A stretch of 41,319 bases of DNA from Treponema sp. (lineage in GTDB: Bacteria; Spirochaetota; Spirochaetia; Treponematales; Breznakiellaceae). Below are positions 1 to 8,603 of this stretch, piece by piece (position 1 is the stretch's first letter; every line of letters starts with the position of its first letter). Under the pieces are notes generated by a model. It was not told the origin of the DNA. It made no database searches and was given only the letters and a program-made list of their open reading frames with translations. Made by a program: the position numbers and the translations under genes. The DNA lies in assembly GCA_031257385.1 (NCBI GenBank), contig JAIROT010000022.1, forward strand, positions 1-41,319. Reading direction: 5' to 3'.

Positions 1-307
1 CCACAGGCAGAAGGTTTAATCGGTAACGGTAAAGGTTCCTGGTTTCAGACATATACAGGGGCAATCCCGCACTGCCCATAGCAAGGTATAAAAGCAAGGG
101 AGCCGTCCCGATGGTCAGCGGCGTTACCACGCATCCGGTAACCCCGCTGCTCTTGCGAATGGCCTGGCAGAGGCCGTCCCCCTCTATGGCGGCTTCCTCC
201 GTCAAAAGCGATACCGCCTCCCGGATGGTTTCTTCGGCGTAAGGTACGCCCATTTCCCGGTATTGGGTCTTAATCACGATTAGGCAATCACAGCCGTTAG
301 TTATCAT
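1..307 (-). CDS. Hypothetical phage-type protein, C-terminus runs off the window (MITNGCDCLIVIKTQYREMGVPYAEETIREAVSLL...)
   Basis: Manual translation of the reverse strand is open from ATG (complement 305-307) to the window edge; its start overlaps the stop of the upstream minus-strand frame (ATGA), typical of phage structural operons. Confidence 0.5.
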   Translation of the reverse strand, partial: MITNGCDCLIVIKTQYREMGVPYAEETIREAVSLLTEEAAIEGDGLCQAIRKSSGVTGCVVTPLTIGTAPLLLYLAMGSAGLPLYMSETRNLYRYRLNLLPV

Positions 308-557
308 TGCCCATCCCCCTCAACAACGATCCTCAATGTCAGAATGACCGTCCAATCTCCCCCGGTTCCGCTTTGTTTCGGCGGAACATACTTCTTCCCC
401 GTCAGTTCCGCCCGGTCAGCAATCCCGCCCAGGGTGGGATTTTCCCCCAACGCCGTAGCCACCGATGAGGCATAGGCGTAACAGTTCCGTTCCCCCTCCG
501 GGTGTTCCGGTACGGTAAAGGCAACGGTCAGGGTATAGGCAGCTTGCCGCGCGGAGG
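301..557 (-). pseudogene. 5'-truncated phage-like gene (…ASARQAAYTLTVAFTVPEHPEGERNCYAYASSVATALGENPTLGGIADRAELTGKKYVPPKQSGTGGDWTVILTLRIVVEGDGQ*)
   Basis: Open reverse frame with coherent protein-like sequence but no ATG; an in-frame TGA directly precedes it at a repeat junction (ATGAGCCTCCGCGCGG). Not in the ORF track because no start codon remains. Confidence 0.45.
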
Positions 558-584
558 CTCATTATGGTATATAAGGAAGGGTAA

Positions 585-821
585 ATGAAAAATTATGAGC
601 GTATCCGGGAGATTCTCAATTCCTGCGACAACAGCAGAATGCGGGATGTGGACATCCAGGAAATCGAAATTGGCGACATTGACGCCGATATAAAGCAGTT
701 CTGCAACGGTAAAAATGTCCGCTGTGAAAAATTCGACAAAAAAGACGGCGCCGTGGTTTTTGACATCAGCGTCGACGGCCTAAACCAGCGGGTAACCTAC
801 ATGGAGATATCACACGAATAG
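585..821 (+). CDS. Small hypothetical protein (78 aa)
   Basis: ORF with upstream aaggaagggtaa Shine-Dalgarno-like sequence; no recognised domain. Confidence 0.5.
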   Translation: MKNYERIREILNSCDNSRMRDVDIQEIEIGDIDADIKQFCNGKNVRCEKFDKKDGAVVFDISVDGLNQRVTYMEISHE

Positions 822-903
822 GGCATGTCGTATTTTGACGTCCACAGAGAGAATCCCTGTAAAATGAAGGCGCTCGAAGCAAAAGTCCGGTTTAATACGC
901 AGC

Positions 904-2625
904 TTACCGCGCTGGGGCTTCACCTATACTTGTCAAAACACGGTCTATGCTCTCAACACTGCGGGCCTTTACCTGGGCGATAAGCTCCGCCGTACAAAGA
1001 TTGGGGCGGCGGCGCTTCATGGCCGCTGTTTGGGGGAGAAGGGTGGCAAGAACCTGCCGCTCATCGTTGTCCAGCTCTTCAAGGTACGCGCCGGTTTTCG
1101 TGCCGGGGAGGGGCAGCGCCGCTATGGCCTTCCGGTATTGAGCGAGGAATTCGGCGGAACCGGTCAGCGCCGCGCCGGAGGCGAAGAGCCTGAGGGTCCT
1201 GGGCCGCTTTCCGGGCGCGGCCTGCCGCTCAATGCGGATAGGAGCGCCCGAACCGGGAGCGGGGATAATCTCCGCTCCCATAGCCGCCGCTTTTTCCTCA
1301 AAGGCACGGCGGTAAAACCTGAACGCGGCGGTTTCATAATAACCGGTTTGTCCGGCCTCAGGGGGCAGGAAGGGGACGCGGTACAGAAAGGCGGAAAAGC
1401 GGGCCTCCAGGGGGGAAAGGCGGGTCTGTTTCCGCTCAAAGAAGGGGTAGATATAGGTTCCCCGCGCGTAAACTCTCCCTCCGGGGTACGCAAAATCCGT
1501 ACCGTATACCGTTATGCGCTCGGCGCCGAGGTTTTCAGCCAGGGAGAGGCAGGCATGGGTCACGTTTCCCCCGGAGGTGTCGATTCGGGGGAGGGGCCGC
1601 CATTTTTGAGAGATATAGGCCGCCAGCGGGTGACCGCCTGAGAAAAAGAAGGGAGAACGGGACAGGTCCGCGAGCAGGGGGGGGCTTGCGATGTCCAAAA
1701 AAAGGGGGATATCTCCCGGAAAGGCTCCCATAAAATGATAGTAGCTGATGTGCTGGCAGTCAATGGAAACCACCGCGTCGGGGCTAAGGCCGCTTTTCAA
1801 CAGGACGGGGAGGGCGGTGTCGGCGCTGATGATGAAAGGGCCGTTCTTTTTCGCGGATTGGCTGGAGCGGCACTCTGCCAGCAGGGGAAGCTGTTCATCC
1901 AGGGAAGGGCCCGCGGCGCAGATCGCCGCTTCACGAATCGGCGGCGCGCTCCGGTTCTGGGCCTCGGCGGTTTTGAGGTTGCGGATAATGTTGGAGAACC
2001 AGCGGCCGCCGAAATGGGCCTGTACCGAATAATCCGAGGAGACTTTTTCGATGCTCTGCCGGACGGCTTCGGCGGCGGTGTTGAAGTGGGAGATATCCCG
2101 TTCCGTTCTGGCCCGCAGGGGAAAGGTTTTAATGCCGCCTTCCAGAGCGGGCCGGTACTGTTCAAGAATAAGGGCCTCAATATCCTCAGGCGCGGGGTCC
2201 GCCATCAGCGTAAAACGGCTGTCACCAAGAATGTTGATATATTCACGGGAAGAGAGCAGTTCCGCAAGGCCGTTGATGTCGTATTCGATTGCCAGCGCGC
2301 GGGAAACACCGGCGCGGGCCAGGGCCGCCTCCGCCGCGTAGCCGCCCCCCAGCCCCAGAAAAACCAGAAAGCCCTCGTCTTTCAGGGCCGATACCAGCCG
2401 CTCCCCCTCCCGTCTAGGATCCACCATTGAGTGAAGCGGATGGGCCGCGCCGGACTTATCAACCAGGGCGGGGACAATATCGCCTGAGCGGGCTTCCGGA
2501 AAGCGGTAGCGGCCCAGGGTCGTTTCCGCGCCGGAAAGCCGCGAGCAGAGGACCGGGTTATGGGTGGAAAGGGCCAGCAGGTTCCGCTCAAAACAGAAAC
2601 GTCTATCCACGGCTTTCCCCTGCAT
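904..2625 (-). CDS. DUF115 / MptE-like (Maf, motility accessory factor-type) protein
   Basis: ORF 904..2682; likely start is the internal Met (MQGKAVDRRF). Motif AICAAGPSLDEQLPLL...ISADTALPVLLKSGLSPDAVVSIDCQ is typical of the DUF115/6-hydroxymethylpterin pyrophosphokinase MptE-like fold. Confidence 0.75.
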   Translation of the reverse strand: MQGKAVDRRFCFERNLLALSTHNPVLCSRLSGAETTLGRYRFPEARSGDIVPALVDKSGAAHPLHSMVDPRREGERLVSALKDEGFLVFLGLGGGYAAEAALARAGVSRALAIEYDINGLAELLSSREYINILGDSRFTLMADPAPEDIEALILEQYRPALEGGIKTFPLRARTERDISHFNTAAEAVRQSIEKVSSDYSVQAHFGGRWFSNIIRNLKTAEAQNRSAPPIREAAICAAGPSLDEQLPLLAECRSSQSAKKNGPFIISADTALPVLLKSGLSPDAVVSIDCQHISYYHFMGAFPGDIPLFLDIASPPLLADLSRSPFFFSGGHPLAAYISQKWRPLPRIDTSGGNVTHACLSLAENLGAERITVYGTDFAYPGGRVYARGTYIYPFFERKQTRLSPLEARFSAFLYRVPFLPPEAGQTGYYETAAFRFYRRAFEEKAAAMGAEIIPAPGSGAPIRIERQAAPGKRPRTLRLFASGAALTGSAEFLAQYRKAIAALPLPGTKTGAYLEELDNDERQVLATLLPQTAAMKRRRPNLCTAELIAQVKARSVESIDRVLTSIGEAPAR

Positions 2626-4045
2626 AAGGCCCCGCCATGTCCAGCAGCGTCTCCTTGAGTTCCCGGTCCGATCTCTTTTCACCGGGAAAGAGCAGCGGGA
2701 TCAGTTCCCCGCGGATGGTTTTTGCATAACGGGGATCATCCAGAGCGCGGCAAAGCGTTTCCGCCCCGCGCCGGCAGCGCTCAGGGCCTTCCCCGCTTAA
2801 CGGTATTTCCTTAAAAGAATCTTTCGCGGATGCGGCGCTTTCATAAAGGTCCCGCGCGGGATCGCCTCCGGGATTCTCAAAAACGGCGTGGTTGTCTCCA
2901 AGGGAGAAAATCCGCCCGGGCCGGGCGGCAATCCTGGTTTTGAACCAGGCGGCGTAAATATCGTGGCTGCCGCCTTGGCTGGTGCTGCGGGAACGGGTAA
3001 AGCACTGGGAATATACCGGCCTGAGCCTTGTGGCCGCGCCGAAAAAGAGATGGTCAAAACCGTAGGGCCGCGCGTGGGTGCGAATATCCCGTACCGAAAG
3101 ATCCATGCCCGTAAGGTATATATTGCCGGAGCTGAGGCTCAGGGCCAATTCTACAGCCGAGGCAGTCACGGTTCCCCGCTGGGGAACGATTACCGAGGGA
3201 ATGCGCAGTTCGTTTAAGACAAGGCTTTGCCAGAGGCTGCCGTCGTTCAGTACCAGAAAGGGGAGGGCGGCGCACTGAGAGGGGAGGGCGGCGGAAAGGG
3301 CCGGGGCCAGGCCGCGTATTATCGCCCGCGGCCTGCGGAAGCAGGGGTACAGATGGGTAAGCGCCCACGCGCCGCCGTCGGTAGCGATTACCATATCAGA
3401 CTCAAGACCCCTTTCCCTGAGCGCCATAACCGAAGACGAGGCGGCGAGGATAAAGACCCGGTCTTTCATCGCGGCAATACGCGGTAAAGCCGTTTCCAGG
3501 CTTGGACCGGAGCCGGTGATGAGAATGGGAATACTCATGCCCTTAAAGTACAGGGCCACGCGGATCAGCGCAAGGTTCCTGAAAAAATTGGCGACCCATC
3601 TTCCGCCGAAGGCGGCGGCGGTCCGGTAGCCGGCATCGGCGCGTTTGATAAATTCCGCCGTTTCAGCGATAAGGGCGAGACAGGTTTCCCCATAGAAGCG
3701 GAGACTGGGCCTCCACTCAATGATCTTTACCGAAGAGGCGGCAACATCGGGTATTTCCCTTTCCAAAAAACATTGCGCCGTTTCCCCGCTGTCGGGGTAC
3801 CATGCCGGAACGTCCGGGGCCGCGGCCCTGAAACCGCTGTCGGCGTGCAGAACGATGATTTTGCTGTTCCCGTAACGGTCCCTCAAAGCCCGGACAAGAT
3901 AACCGAGACCCGGCTCGATCAAAATAAAATATTTAATAGTACCGCTTAAGTTGAGGGCGTCGATATAGCGCTCCGCCTCGGCCTGGGGCCTGTACCGTGA
4001 ATGGAGCCGCTCCGCCCGGGCGAAACCGGATGATGTCTCGTTCAT
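2603..4045 (-). CDS. DUF115 / MptE-like (Maf-type) protein, second paralogue
   Basis: ILITGSGPSLETALPRIAAMKDRVFILAASSSVMALRERGLESDMVIATDGG, same fold signature as the downstream gene; overlaps it at the 3' end. Confidence 0.75.
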   Translation of the reverse strand: MNETSSGFARAERLHSRYRPQAEAERYIDALNLSGTIKYFILIEPGLGYLVRALRDRYGNSKIIVLHADSGFRAAAPDVPAWYPDSGETAQCFLEREIPDVAASSVKIIEWRPSLRFYGETCLALIAETAEFIKRADAGYRTAAAFGGRWVANFFRNLALIRVALYFKGMSIPILITGSGPSLETALPRIAAMKDRVFILAASSSVMALRERGLESDMVIATDGGAWALTHLYPCFRRPRAIIRGLAPALSAALPSQCAALPFLVLNDGSLWQSLVLNELRIPSVIVPQRGTVTASAVELALSLSSGNIYLTGMDLSVRDIRTHARPYGFDHLFFGAATRLRPVYSQCFTRSRSTSQGGSHDIYAAWFKTRIAARPGRIFSLGDNHAVFENPGGDPARDLYESAASAKDSFKEIPLSGEGPERCRRGAETLCRALDDPRYAKTIRGELIPLLFPGEKRSDRELKETLLDMAGPYAGESRG

Positions 4046-4459
4046 TTACAGATGGGCTCTGAGGGCCTCAAAAGCCCCGGAGACAGACTCTGCGCTAAAC
4101 AGGGAGAGGGTTTTGGCTTTTATGCTTTTTGAAAGCCGGTGGGCGATCAATTTTCCGTCCAGGCCGCCGGGGACGAGTACCATGCAATTGCCGTCCGGCA
4201 GTATCCGTACCACGCCGAAGTGTGAAGCCATGATCCCGGCGGCCCGGATAACATTCCTGGCGGCGTTTTTCGGCAGGGTTTCCAGAACTATACAATAAAA
4301 GAAAGGGTTGTTTTTTTGGAAATTCTCAATAAGCGTCCATATTCCGGCGGCGCTTGTTTCGGTTTTGTCCGGGATTGGCCCGGCGCGGCGCGAAGACGCC
4401 TCCCCCCCAATGGAAACAGCGGAATTTAAGATAGCTGCGGCTTTACTTAAAAGCCCCAT
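4046..4459 (-). CDS. Hypothetical protein (137 aa)
   Basis: Abuts the DUF115 gene and the acidic protein gene with almost no spacing (operon); no family recognised. Confidence 0.65.
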   Translation of the reverse strand: MGLLSKAAAILNSAVSIGGEASSRRAGPIPDKTETSAAGIWTLIENFQKNNPFFYCIVLETLPKNAARNVIRAAGIMASHFGVVRILPDGNCMVLVPGGLDGKLIAHRLSKSIKAKTLSLFSAESVSGAFEALRAHL

Positions 4460-6478
4460 TTACGCCAGCCCCAATTCCTTAAAGAGTTTTCGATATGCGT
4501 CGAAATACTCGGATTTGGCAAATTCTTCGATTTTTTCTTCAGGCAGGGATTCAAGCAGATGATCCATGTAAGAGAGTACGGTTTTAAGTTCGGTTTTAAG
4601 TCCTGGGGGGATATCAAGAGTTTCACCGGTAGATTTGTCCGGGGCCGCTTCGGCGGCAACAGATGCGTCATCGGCAAAAGCGGTTTCCAAATCATCGTCA
4701 AAGGAAGCCGGGGTTTCTCCGGCGCCCGCTTCAAAACCTTCGGGGATAACCTGCGCAAGGGTATTGTCCTTGTCCGTAAGGCTCAGTTCCGGGGTTTCAA
4801 TATCTTCTTTCTGTGGAACCGGAAGCTCCGGCTCTTCGTACATGCTCTCTTCGGCGGCGCTTTCAAGCTGTTCGTCTTCCAGCTCAATGGTGATGTCCTC
4901 AATCCCGTCAAGGGAAATGTCATCCAGAGAAGGTTCTTCCACGGGGTTTTCGGTAATCCCGGCGGAAAGATCCGGCTCGTCAATAACCGCAGCGGAAAGA
5001 TCCAGAGACGCCGCTTCAAAATCCTCGTCAAGGGAAATATCCACGTCAAAAACATCTTCATTCATTTCGGCGGCCAGGGGATCGTCTTCCAGATAGGTGG
5101 TTTCCTCAGGCGGCGGCTCCATAACCTCGACGCCGGAAGAACGGAGGTCCCGCAAAACCCCGGAGTCCTCCATTTCGCCGCCCAGGTCTATTTCCCCTGT
5201 TTCCGTTAACAGATTTTCTTCCGGCTGACTTTCGTCCGGCAGGTTTTCTTCGGCCATCAGGCTTTCGTTTTCCGGGGCGGCAAAATCATTAACGGCAAAA
5301 TCCTCCGCGGCAAGGTCCAGGGCCATATCGGCGAGAGAGTTTTCTTCCGGGGCTTTTTCTTCCCTGGCCTTGTCAAAATCATCGGGACTTATATCCAGAT
5401 CGATGTTCAGATCGTCAAAGTCGATCTCGATCTCTTCCTCTTCTTCGCCTTCTTCTTCCTCTTCTTCACCGCCGGAAGCGTCCGGCTCTTCCGTCTCAGC
5501 GTCCGCCTCTGCCGGTTCTTCCCCGGCTGCCGGCTCTTCCTCAAAGCCCGCATCTTCCGTAATGAGATCGGTACTCAGATCATCAGCCACATCGGTGAAT
5601 GAAATTTCGCTGTCCGTTTTCTTGCGGAGAGAAAGATCATCCTCCGGATCCTCGGAAAGCGAAACGGCAATGTCATGCTCCCCGACCTTGCCGCCCTCCC
5701 CGGTAAAATCAGCGGTATTAAGAATATGATCCAGTTCGTCTCCGGTAAGGGCTATTTTTTCATCGTCTTCCTCGGAGAAGAAACCTCCGTGCGGCGTAAG
5801 CCCGGCCTTTTCCTCCGCCGGGGCTTCGGAGCGGACAAGGGCGAAATCCTGTTTCAGGGTGCTAAGCTCGTTTCTGATTGACTCCAGCTCGTCGGCGATT
5901 TTCATCAGAAGGCGGGTGGAAAGATCAGGAGCAGAGTCTTCGGTTTTCAGAACCGGCCCCTCTTCCGGCGGAAAATCTTCCTCAATGGCCAAACTTTCTT
6001 CGCCTGTCTCATCTATCTCATCGGGAATTTCCGCAAGATCCCAGCCTCCCGGTACGTCCTCAAGCCCGCTCAAACCCAAATCCCCTGATTCTTCGGAGGC
6101 AGGTTCTTCGCCGAATTCTTCCGTGGAAAACCCGTCGGCCGGTTCTTCTTCGGGAATGCCAAGGTCGTCAAAGCTGACGTCAAATTCGTCTTCGGCAGCG
6201 GAAGCCGGAACATCCCCGGCGGTGTCCGCAATCTCCGCCTCCGCCCTGGAAAAATCAATATCGGAAATATCCGGCAAGGACATATCCGCATCAAGCGATT
6301 CGTCACCAAAATCCGTGTCAAAGTCCGGCATGGACAAATCGGCAAATTCCTCGCCGGCAATACCGGCGGGCAGGTCCTGGGGGCCGCTTTTTACCCATAC
6401 TCCGTATTCGTCAAGCTCATCGGCGGAACCGATGGTACTCCTGTCAGAGTATATCGAAGGTTTTTTTTCAGTTACCAT
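4460..6478 (-). CDS. Highly acidic low-complexity protein (672 aa) with a conserved-looking C-terminal helical segment
   Basis: Long ORF, extremely Asp/Glu rich (e.g. GGEEEEEEGEEEEEIEIDFDDLNIDLDISPDDFD); ends LDIPPGLKTELKTVLSYMDHLLESLPEEKIEEFAKSEYFDAYRKLFKELGLA. Confidence 0.75.
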   Translation of the reverse strand: MVTEKKPSIYSDRSTIGSADELDEYGVWVKSGPQDLPAGIAGEEFADLSMPDFDTDFGDESLDADMSLPDISDIDFSRAEAEIADTAGDVPASAAEDEFDVSFDDLGIPEEEPADGFSTEEFGEEPASEESGDLGLSGLEDVPGGWDLAEIPDEIDETGEESLAIEEDFPPEEGPVLKTEDSAPDLSTRLLMKIADELESIRNELSTLKQDFALVRSEAPAEEKAGLTPHGGFFSEEDDEKIALTGDELDHILNTADFTGEGGKVGEHDIAVSLSEDPEDDLSLRKKTDSEISFTDVADDLSTDLITEDAGFEEEPAAGEEPAEADAETEEPDASGGEEEEEEGEEEEEIEIDFDDLNIDLDISPDDFDKAREEKAPEENSLADMALDLAAEDFAVNDFAAPENESLMAEENLPDESQPEENLLTETGEIDLGGEMEDSGVLRDLRSSGVEVMEPPPEETTYLEDDPLAAEMNEDVFDVDISLDEDFEAASLDLSAAVIDEPDLSAGITENPVEEPSLDDISLDGIEDITIELEDEQLESAAEESMYEEPELPVPQKEDIETPELSLTDKDNTLAQVIPEGFEAGAGETPASFDDDLETAFADDASVAAEAAPDKSTGETLDIPPGLKTELKTVLSYMDHLLESLPEEKIEEFAKSEYFDAYRKLFKELGLA

Positions 6479-6692
6479 GAATCGCTCCCACTAAACAGAG
6501 TTTGTCCTGAAGCACACGTTACGGGCAAAGCTCCCTAAAGAACGCGCTTGCGTACCGTTCCGGTACAAAACGGGAATCCACCCCAAAGCATCGGCTTTGT
6601 GGACAGATACCATTAACACCTATGGTCAATTATCGGTACAAATGCGCTCCCCCAGTAGTTTTTTGGCAAAACATTTAATTTAAAAGATCGCT

Positions 6693-6720
6693 ATTATAGA
6701 TGTTAGCCCCGGCCGGTCAA
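6693..6720 (-). promoter_or_regulatory. Sigma70-type promoter for the acidic protein/DUF115 operon
   Basis: Reverse strand TTGACC-N16-TATAAT; predicted start about 6686, giving a leader of about 200 nt before the ATG at 6478. Confidence 0.55.
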
Positions 6721-6749
6721 ATTGTCAACGGCCATAAAAAATTATTCTG

Positions 6750-6810
6750 CAAACTCCCAGGCGGCTTTAGCCGCAGGAGTCCATAAATCCACAAGTCCCA
6801 CAGGCTCCTA
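6750..6810 (-). repeat. Dispersed palindromic repeat, variant/short form (family A)
   Basis: Reverse complement TAGGAGCCTGTGGGACTTGTGGATTTATGGACTCCTGCGGCTAAAGCCGCCTGGGAGTTTGCAG shares the left end with the element at 24102; its first TAG is the ettA stop codon. Confidence 0.75.
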
Positions 6811-8508
6811 GCGTTCCAGCTTCCGATGGACGTAACGATGGGGGCTGTCGGCGGCTGATCCGAGTTTTTCGCGCCGCCATTGCGCGTATTCGGACCAGTT
6901 GCCGTCGTACCAGACCGTCTCGCCGTCCTCAAAACTGAGGATATGAGTAACGATCCGATCGAGAAACCAGCGGTCGTGGCTTATCACGAGGCTCACCCCG
7001 GCGAAGCTGTCCAGGGCCTCTTCCAGGGCGCGCAGGGTGTTGACATCCAGGTCGTTGGTGGGCTCGTCCAGCAGGAGCACGTTGGCCCCCTCTTTCAACA
7101 TCACCGCCAGGTTGAGTCGGTTCCGCTCGCCGCCTGAAAGCACGCCTACTTTTTTTTGCTGGTCAGCCCCGGAAAAGTTGTACCACGCGCAGTAGGCCCG
7201 CGAGTTGACTTCTCTCGCCCCCTGACCGGAGCCGAGTTTTATAAGATCAAGCCCGCCCGAAAGCTGCTCCCAGACAGTCTTGTTGTCGTCCAGGGAGGAG
7301 CGCGTCTGATCGACGTAACCCAGAACGACACTGTCCCCCAGCCGCAGTTCTCCTGAGTCCGGTTTTTCCCCGCCGGTGATCAATTTGAAAAGGGTGGTCT
7401 TGCCCGCGCCATTGGGACCGATGATCCCCACGCACGCGCCGGGGGGAACGGTGAATTCCAGGTTGTCAAATAACAGCTTTTCCCCGAATGACTTGGAAAG
7501 TCCTTTCGCTTCAATGACCAGCTTGCCCAGATGAGGGCCTGCGGGGATGGTGATTTTGCTGCTCTGCGCCGCGCCCCGTGAACGCTCCCGCTCGTCATCC
7601 TGAAAGAGTTTTTCGTACTGGGTAATGCGGGCCTTACTCTTGGCGTGCCGTCCCTTGGGACTCATGCGGATCCATTCGAGTTCCCGCTGCAGGGTTTTAC
7701 GGCGCTCGCTTTCGCCTTTTTCTTCCCGGCTCATGCGACGCTCTTTTTGTTCCAGCCAGCCTGAATAATTTCCCTTCCAGGGGATTCCTTCGCCGCGGTC
7801 CAGTTCCAGAATCCAGCCCGCCACATTGTCCAGAAAGTAGCGGTCGTGAGTAACGGCGATGACCGTCCCCGCGTATTCCCGCAGGTGCCTTTCAAGCCAG
7901 GCCACGGTCTCGGCGTCAAGGTGGTTGGTTGGCTCATCCAAAAGGAGTATGTCCGGCTTTTGGAGGAGAAGGCGGCACAGGGCGACCCGCCGGCGCTCGC
8001 CGCCTGAAAGGTGGTCCACTTTTTCATCGCCGGGCGGGCAGCGCAGGGCTTCCATGGCCAGTTCCAGCCGGCTGTCCAGGTTCCAGCCGTCGGCGGCCTC
8101 GATTTTTTCCTGGAGCTTCGCCTGTTTTGCGCCAAGTTTGTCATAATCCGCGTCGGGCTTGCCGAAGTCTTCGCTCACCTGATCGAATTCGGCAAGCAGG
8201 TCCACCAGTTCCTTCGCCCCCCCGGACACGATTTCCTTGACGGTTTTCCCCGCTTCAAGCCGGGGTTCCTGCTCAAGGCAGCCGACGGTGTAGCCGGGGC
8301 TTACCTGGGTTTCCCCTGAAAACTCCGTGTCCGCGCCCGAGAGAATTTTGAGGAGGCTCGATTTTCCCGAACCGTTAAGGCCGATCACGCCGATCTTGGC
8401 CCCGTAAAAATAGGAAAGGCTGATGTCCTTGAGTACCTGCCTGGTCCCGTGTTTTTTTGAAACCCGGTACATGGAATAAATCACTTTTTTTTCGTCAACA
8501 GTAGGCAT
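6808..8508 (-). CDS. ettA: Energy-dependent translational throttle protein EttA (ABC-F ATPase)
   Basis: Two ABC domains (GLNGSGKSSLLKIL, LSGGERRRVALCRLLLQKPDILLLDEPTNHLD; GPNGAGKTTLFKLI, LSGGERNRLNLAVMLKEG) and an EttA-type linker; likely start MPTVDEKKVIYSMYRVSKKHG. Confidence 0.93.
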   Translation of the reverse strand: MPTVDEKKVIYSMYRVSKKHGTRQVLKDISLSYFYGAKIGVIGLNGSGKSSLLKILSGADTEFSGETQVSPGYTVGCLEQEPRLEAGKTVKEIVSGGAKELVDLLAEFDQVSEDFGKPDADYDKLGAKQAKLQEKIEAADGWNLDSRLELAMEALRCPPGDEKVDHLSGGERRRVALCRLLLQKPDILLLDEPTNHLDAETVAWLERHLREYAGTVIAVTHDRYFLDNVAGWILELDRGEGIPWKGNYSGWLEQKERRMSREEKGESERRKTLQRELEWIRMSPKGRHAKSKARITQYEKLFQDDERERSRGAAQSSKITIPAGPHLGKLVIEAKGLSKSFGEKLLFDNLEFTVPPGACVGIIGPNGAGKTTLFKLITGGEKPDSGELRLGDSVVLGYVDQTRSSLDDNKTVWEQLSGGLDLIKLGSGQGAREVNSRAYCAWYNFSGADQQKKVGVLSGGERNRLNLAVMLKEGANVLLLDEPTNDLDVNTLRALEEALDSFAGVSLVISHDRWFLDRIVTHILSFEDGETVWYDGNWSEYAQWRREKLGSAADSPHRYVHRKLER

Positions 8509-8567
8509 GGGGAAAGTGTAGCAGAAGGAGCGGGAAATTGTAACCGTGCCGTTTTCCATTCGCTGTA

Positions 8568-8596
8568 TTTACAGAAACCGCTTTTCCTAATACAGT
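8568..8596 (+). promoter_or_regulatory. Candidate promoter of trpS
   Basis: TTTACA-N17-TACAGT, with the -10 ending 7 nt before the trpS ATG. Confidence 0.45.
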
Positions 8597-8603
8597 ATTC
8601 ACT

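Noticed and set aside
825-1004. Short plus-strand ORF (MSYFDVHRENPCKMKALEAKVRFNTQL...)
   Set aside because: Overlaps the 3' end of the DUF115 gene, no recognised homology, and partly repeat-like sequence (aaaagtccggtttaatac); not enough support.
1030-2430. Several plus-strand ORFs opposite the DUF115 gene
   Set aside because: High-GC antisense frames; no recognisable domains, while the minus frame carries clear family motifs.
5370-6494. Long serine-rich plus-strand ORFs (5370..5729, 5859..6494)
   Set aside because: They are antisense readings of the Asp/Glu-rich codons of the acidic protein gene; low-complexity composition, no independent evidence.
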